From Collimonas fungivorans (lineage in GTDB: Bacteria > Pseudomonadota > Gammaproteobacteria > Burkholderiales > Burkholderiaceae_D), in assembly GCF_001584145.1 (NCBI RefSeq), contig NZ_CP013232.1:124001-188000 (forward strand): a stretch of 64,000 nucleotides of DNA, in the 5' to 3' direction. Positions within the stretch are counted from its first letter, which is position 1. Each line of letters opens with the position of its first letter. Below are positions 63,630-64,000 of this stretch, in pieces. Made by a program: the position numbers and the translations under genes. The notes below the pieces were generated by a model. That model worked only from the letters and a program-made list of their open reading frames with translations. It did not search any database and had not been told where the DNA came from.

Positions 63630-64000
63630 TTGGCACAGGCAGCAAGCCGTACCGGACGATTGTTCATGCTGATGGATGCCTTGCGCAGCCACCGGCGGCC
63701 GGTTACCGCTGCCTGCCTGGCGGAGCAGATGTCGGTCTCGGTGCGCACCATCTACCGCGACATGCAGACCCTGATCGAACTGGGCGCGCCGGTCGAGGGC
63801 GAAGCCGGCCTCGGCTACGTCTTGCGCGCCGGCTTCTTCCTGCCGCCGCTGATGTTCAGCGAGGACGAACTGGAAGCGCTGGTGCTGGGGGCGAGCTGGG
63901 TCAAGCAGCAAGGCGACGACGGCCTGGCGCAGGCCGCCAAGAGCGCACTCAGCAAGATCGCCGCCGCTTCGCCGCTGGACCTGCGCGACAGCATGGCGAA
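63630..64000 (+). CDS. YafY-type HTH/WYL transcriptional regulator, 3' end outside window
   Basis: At least 123 residues; it continues beyond 64000. A TTG at 63630 has GGGAGG upstream; later Met codons are too deep. The HTH_11 domain is at residues 1-60 (RLFMLMDALRSHRRPVTAAC, AEQMSVSVRTIYRDMQTL). The start of the WYL-like part follows (GYVLRAGFFLPPLMFSEDEL). YafY/WYL regulators bind DNA and often small ligands. It is 31 bp from the Liv-type gene on the same strand. Confidence 0.88.
   Translation, partial: MAQAASRTGRLFMLMDALRSHRRPVTAACLAEQMSVSVRTIYRDMQTLIELGAPVEGEAGLGYVLRAGFFLPPLMFSEDELEALVLGASWVKQQGDDGLAQAAKSALSKIAAASPLDLRDSMA

Overview
This window looks like a chromosomal segment of a GC-rich betaproteobacterium, probably an Oxalobacteraceae/Burkholderiales member close to Collimonas or Herbaspirillum. 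The reasons are family-level: many LysR and TetR regulators beside small oxidoreductases, a type VI secretion (T6SS) kinase/phosphatase/FHA/TssQ operon, DUF4148 and DUF1127 proteins, and GC-rich codon use with long antisense shadow frames. The genus is an inference. I see no rRNA, tRNA, CRISPR array, complete insertion sequence or prophage.

Layout. 1-5.4 kb: the 3' part of a vgrG gene followed by an AT-richer cargo island. The island holds an unrecognised candidate effector (2176-3390), two membrane-anchored proteins that may be immunity or accessory factors (3387-4289, 4477-5400), and a degenerate copy of the last one's C-terminus (about 4330-4423). 5.5-11 kb: housekeeping and accessory genes (VOC protein, MaoC-like hydratase, YSC84-type lipoprotein, AI-2E family exporter, DOPA-dioxygenase-like protein, secreted beta-helix-like protein, aldo/keto reductase). 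11-20 kb: amine and amino-acid catabolism. A polar amino-acid ABC transporter with a PuuB-like FAD oxidoreductase is divergent from an IclR regulator. A beta-alanine-type aminotransferase plus CoA-acylating semialdehyde dehydrogenase pair is divergent from a MocR regulator.

20-36 kb: a patchwork of regulator/oxidoreductase pairs (LysR-SDR, TetR-DUF4148, two overlapping LysR genes facing an NAD(P)-binding protein, TetR facing another NAD(P)-binding protein, AraC, LysR-SDR). It also holds an old-yellow-enzyme pseudogene carrying both a nonsense codon and an internal deletion, an HU gene and a Tat-exported DUF885 peptidase-like protein. 36-42 kb: cytochrome c, a cysteine hydrolase, a HAD-like protein with an altered motif I, a luciferase-like flavoenzyme, a D-cysteine desulfhydrase/ACC deaminase-like enzyme, a DUF1127/LysR divergent pair and a DTW-domain tRNA modification enzyme.

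42.6-45.4 kb: a four-gene operon opened by a minimal J-domain protein and followed by three soluble proteins I cannot assign. With the vgrG cargo island it is the best candidate for an undescribed system. 45.4-47.5 kb: a REP-like palindrome, alaC behind a 13-bp perfect inverted repeat, and a HigBA-type toxin-antitoxin pair. 47.65-52 kb: a T6SS post-translational control operon (FHA/TagH, PP2C phosphatase, transmembrane Ser/Thr kinase with PEGA-like tail, TssQ lipoprotein) behind a sigma-54-like promoter. 52-64 kb: LysR, a secreted amidohydrolase, a secreted SGNH hydrolase, fadH, prolyl aminopeptidase, two secreted hypothetical proteins, a TPR/GT9-like protein convergent with a methyltransferase, a Liv-type binding protein and a truncated YafY-type regulator.

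The T6SS parts at the two ends of the window (VgrG spike and cargo; kinase/phosphatase/FHA switch) could act in one apparatus whose structural genes lie elsewhere. All functional calls rest on reading the translated sequence; no database search was run.
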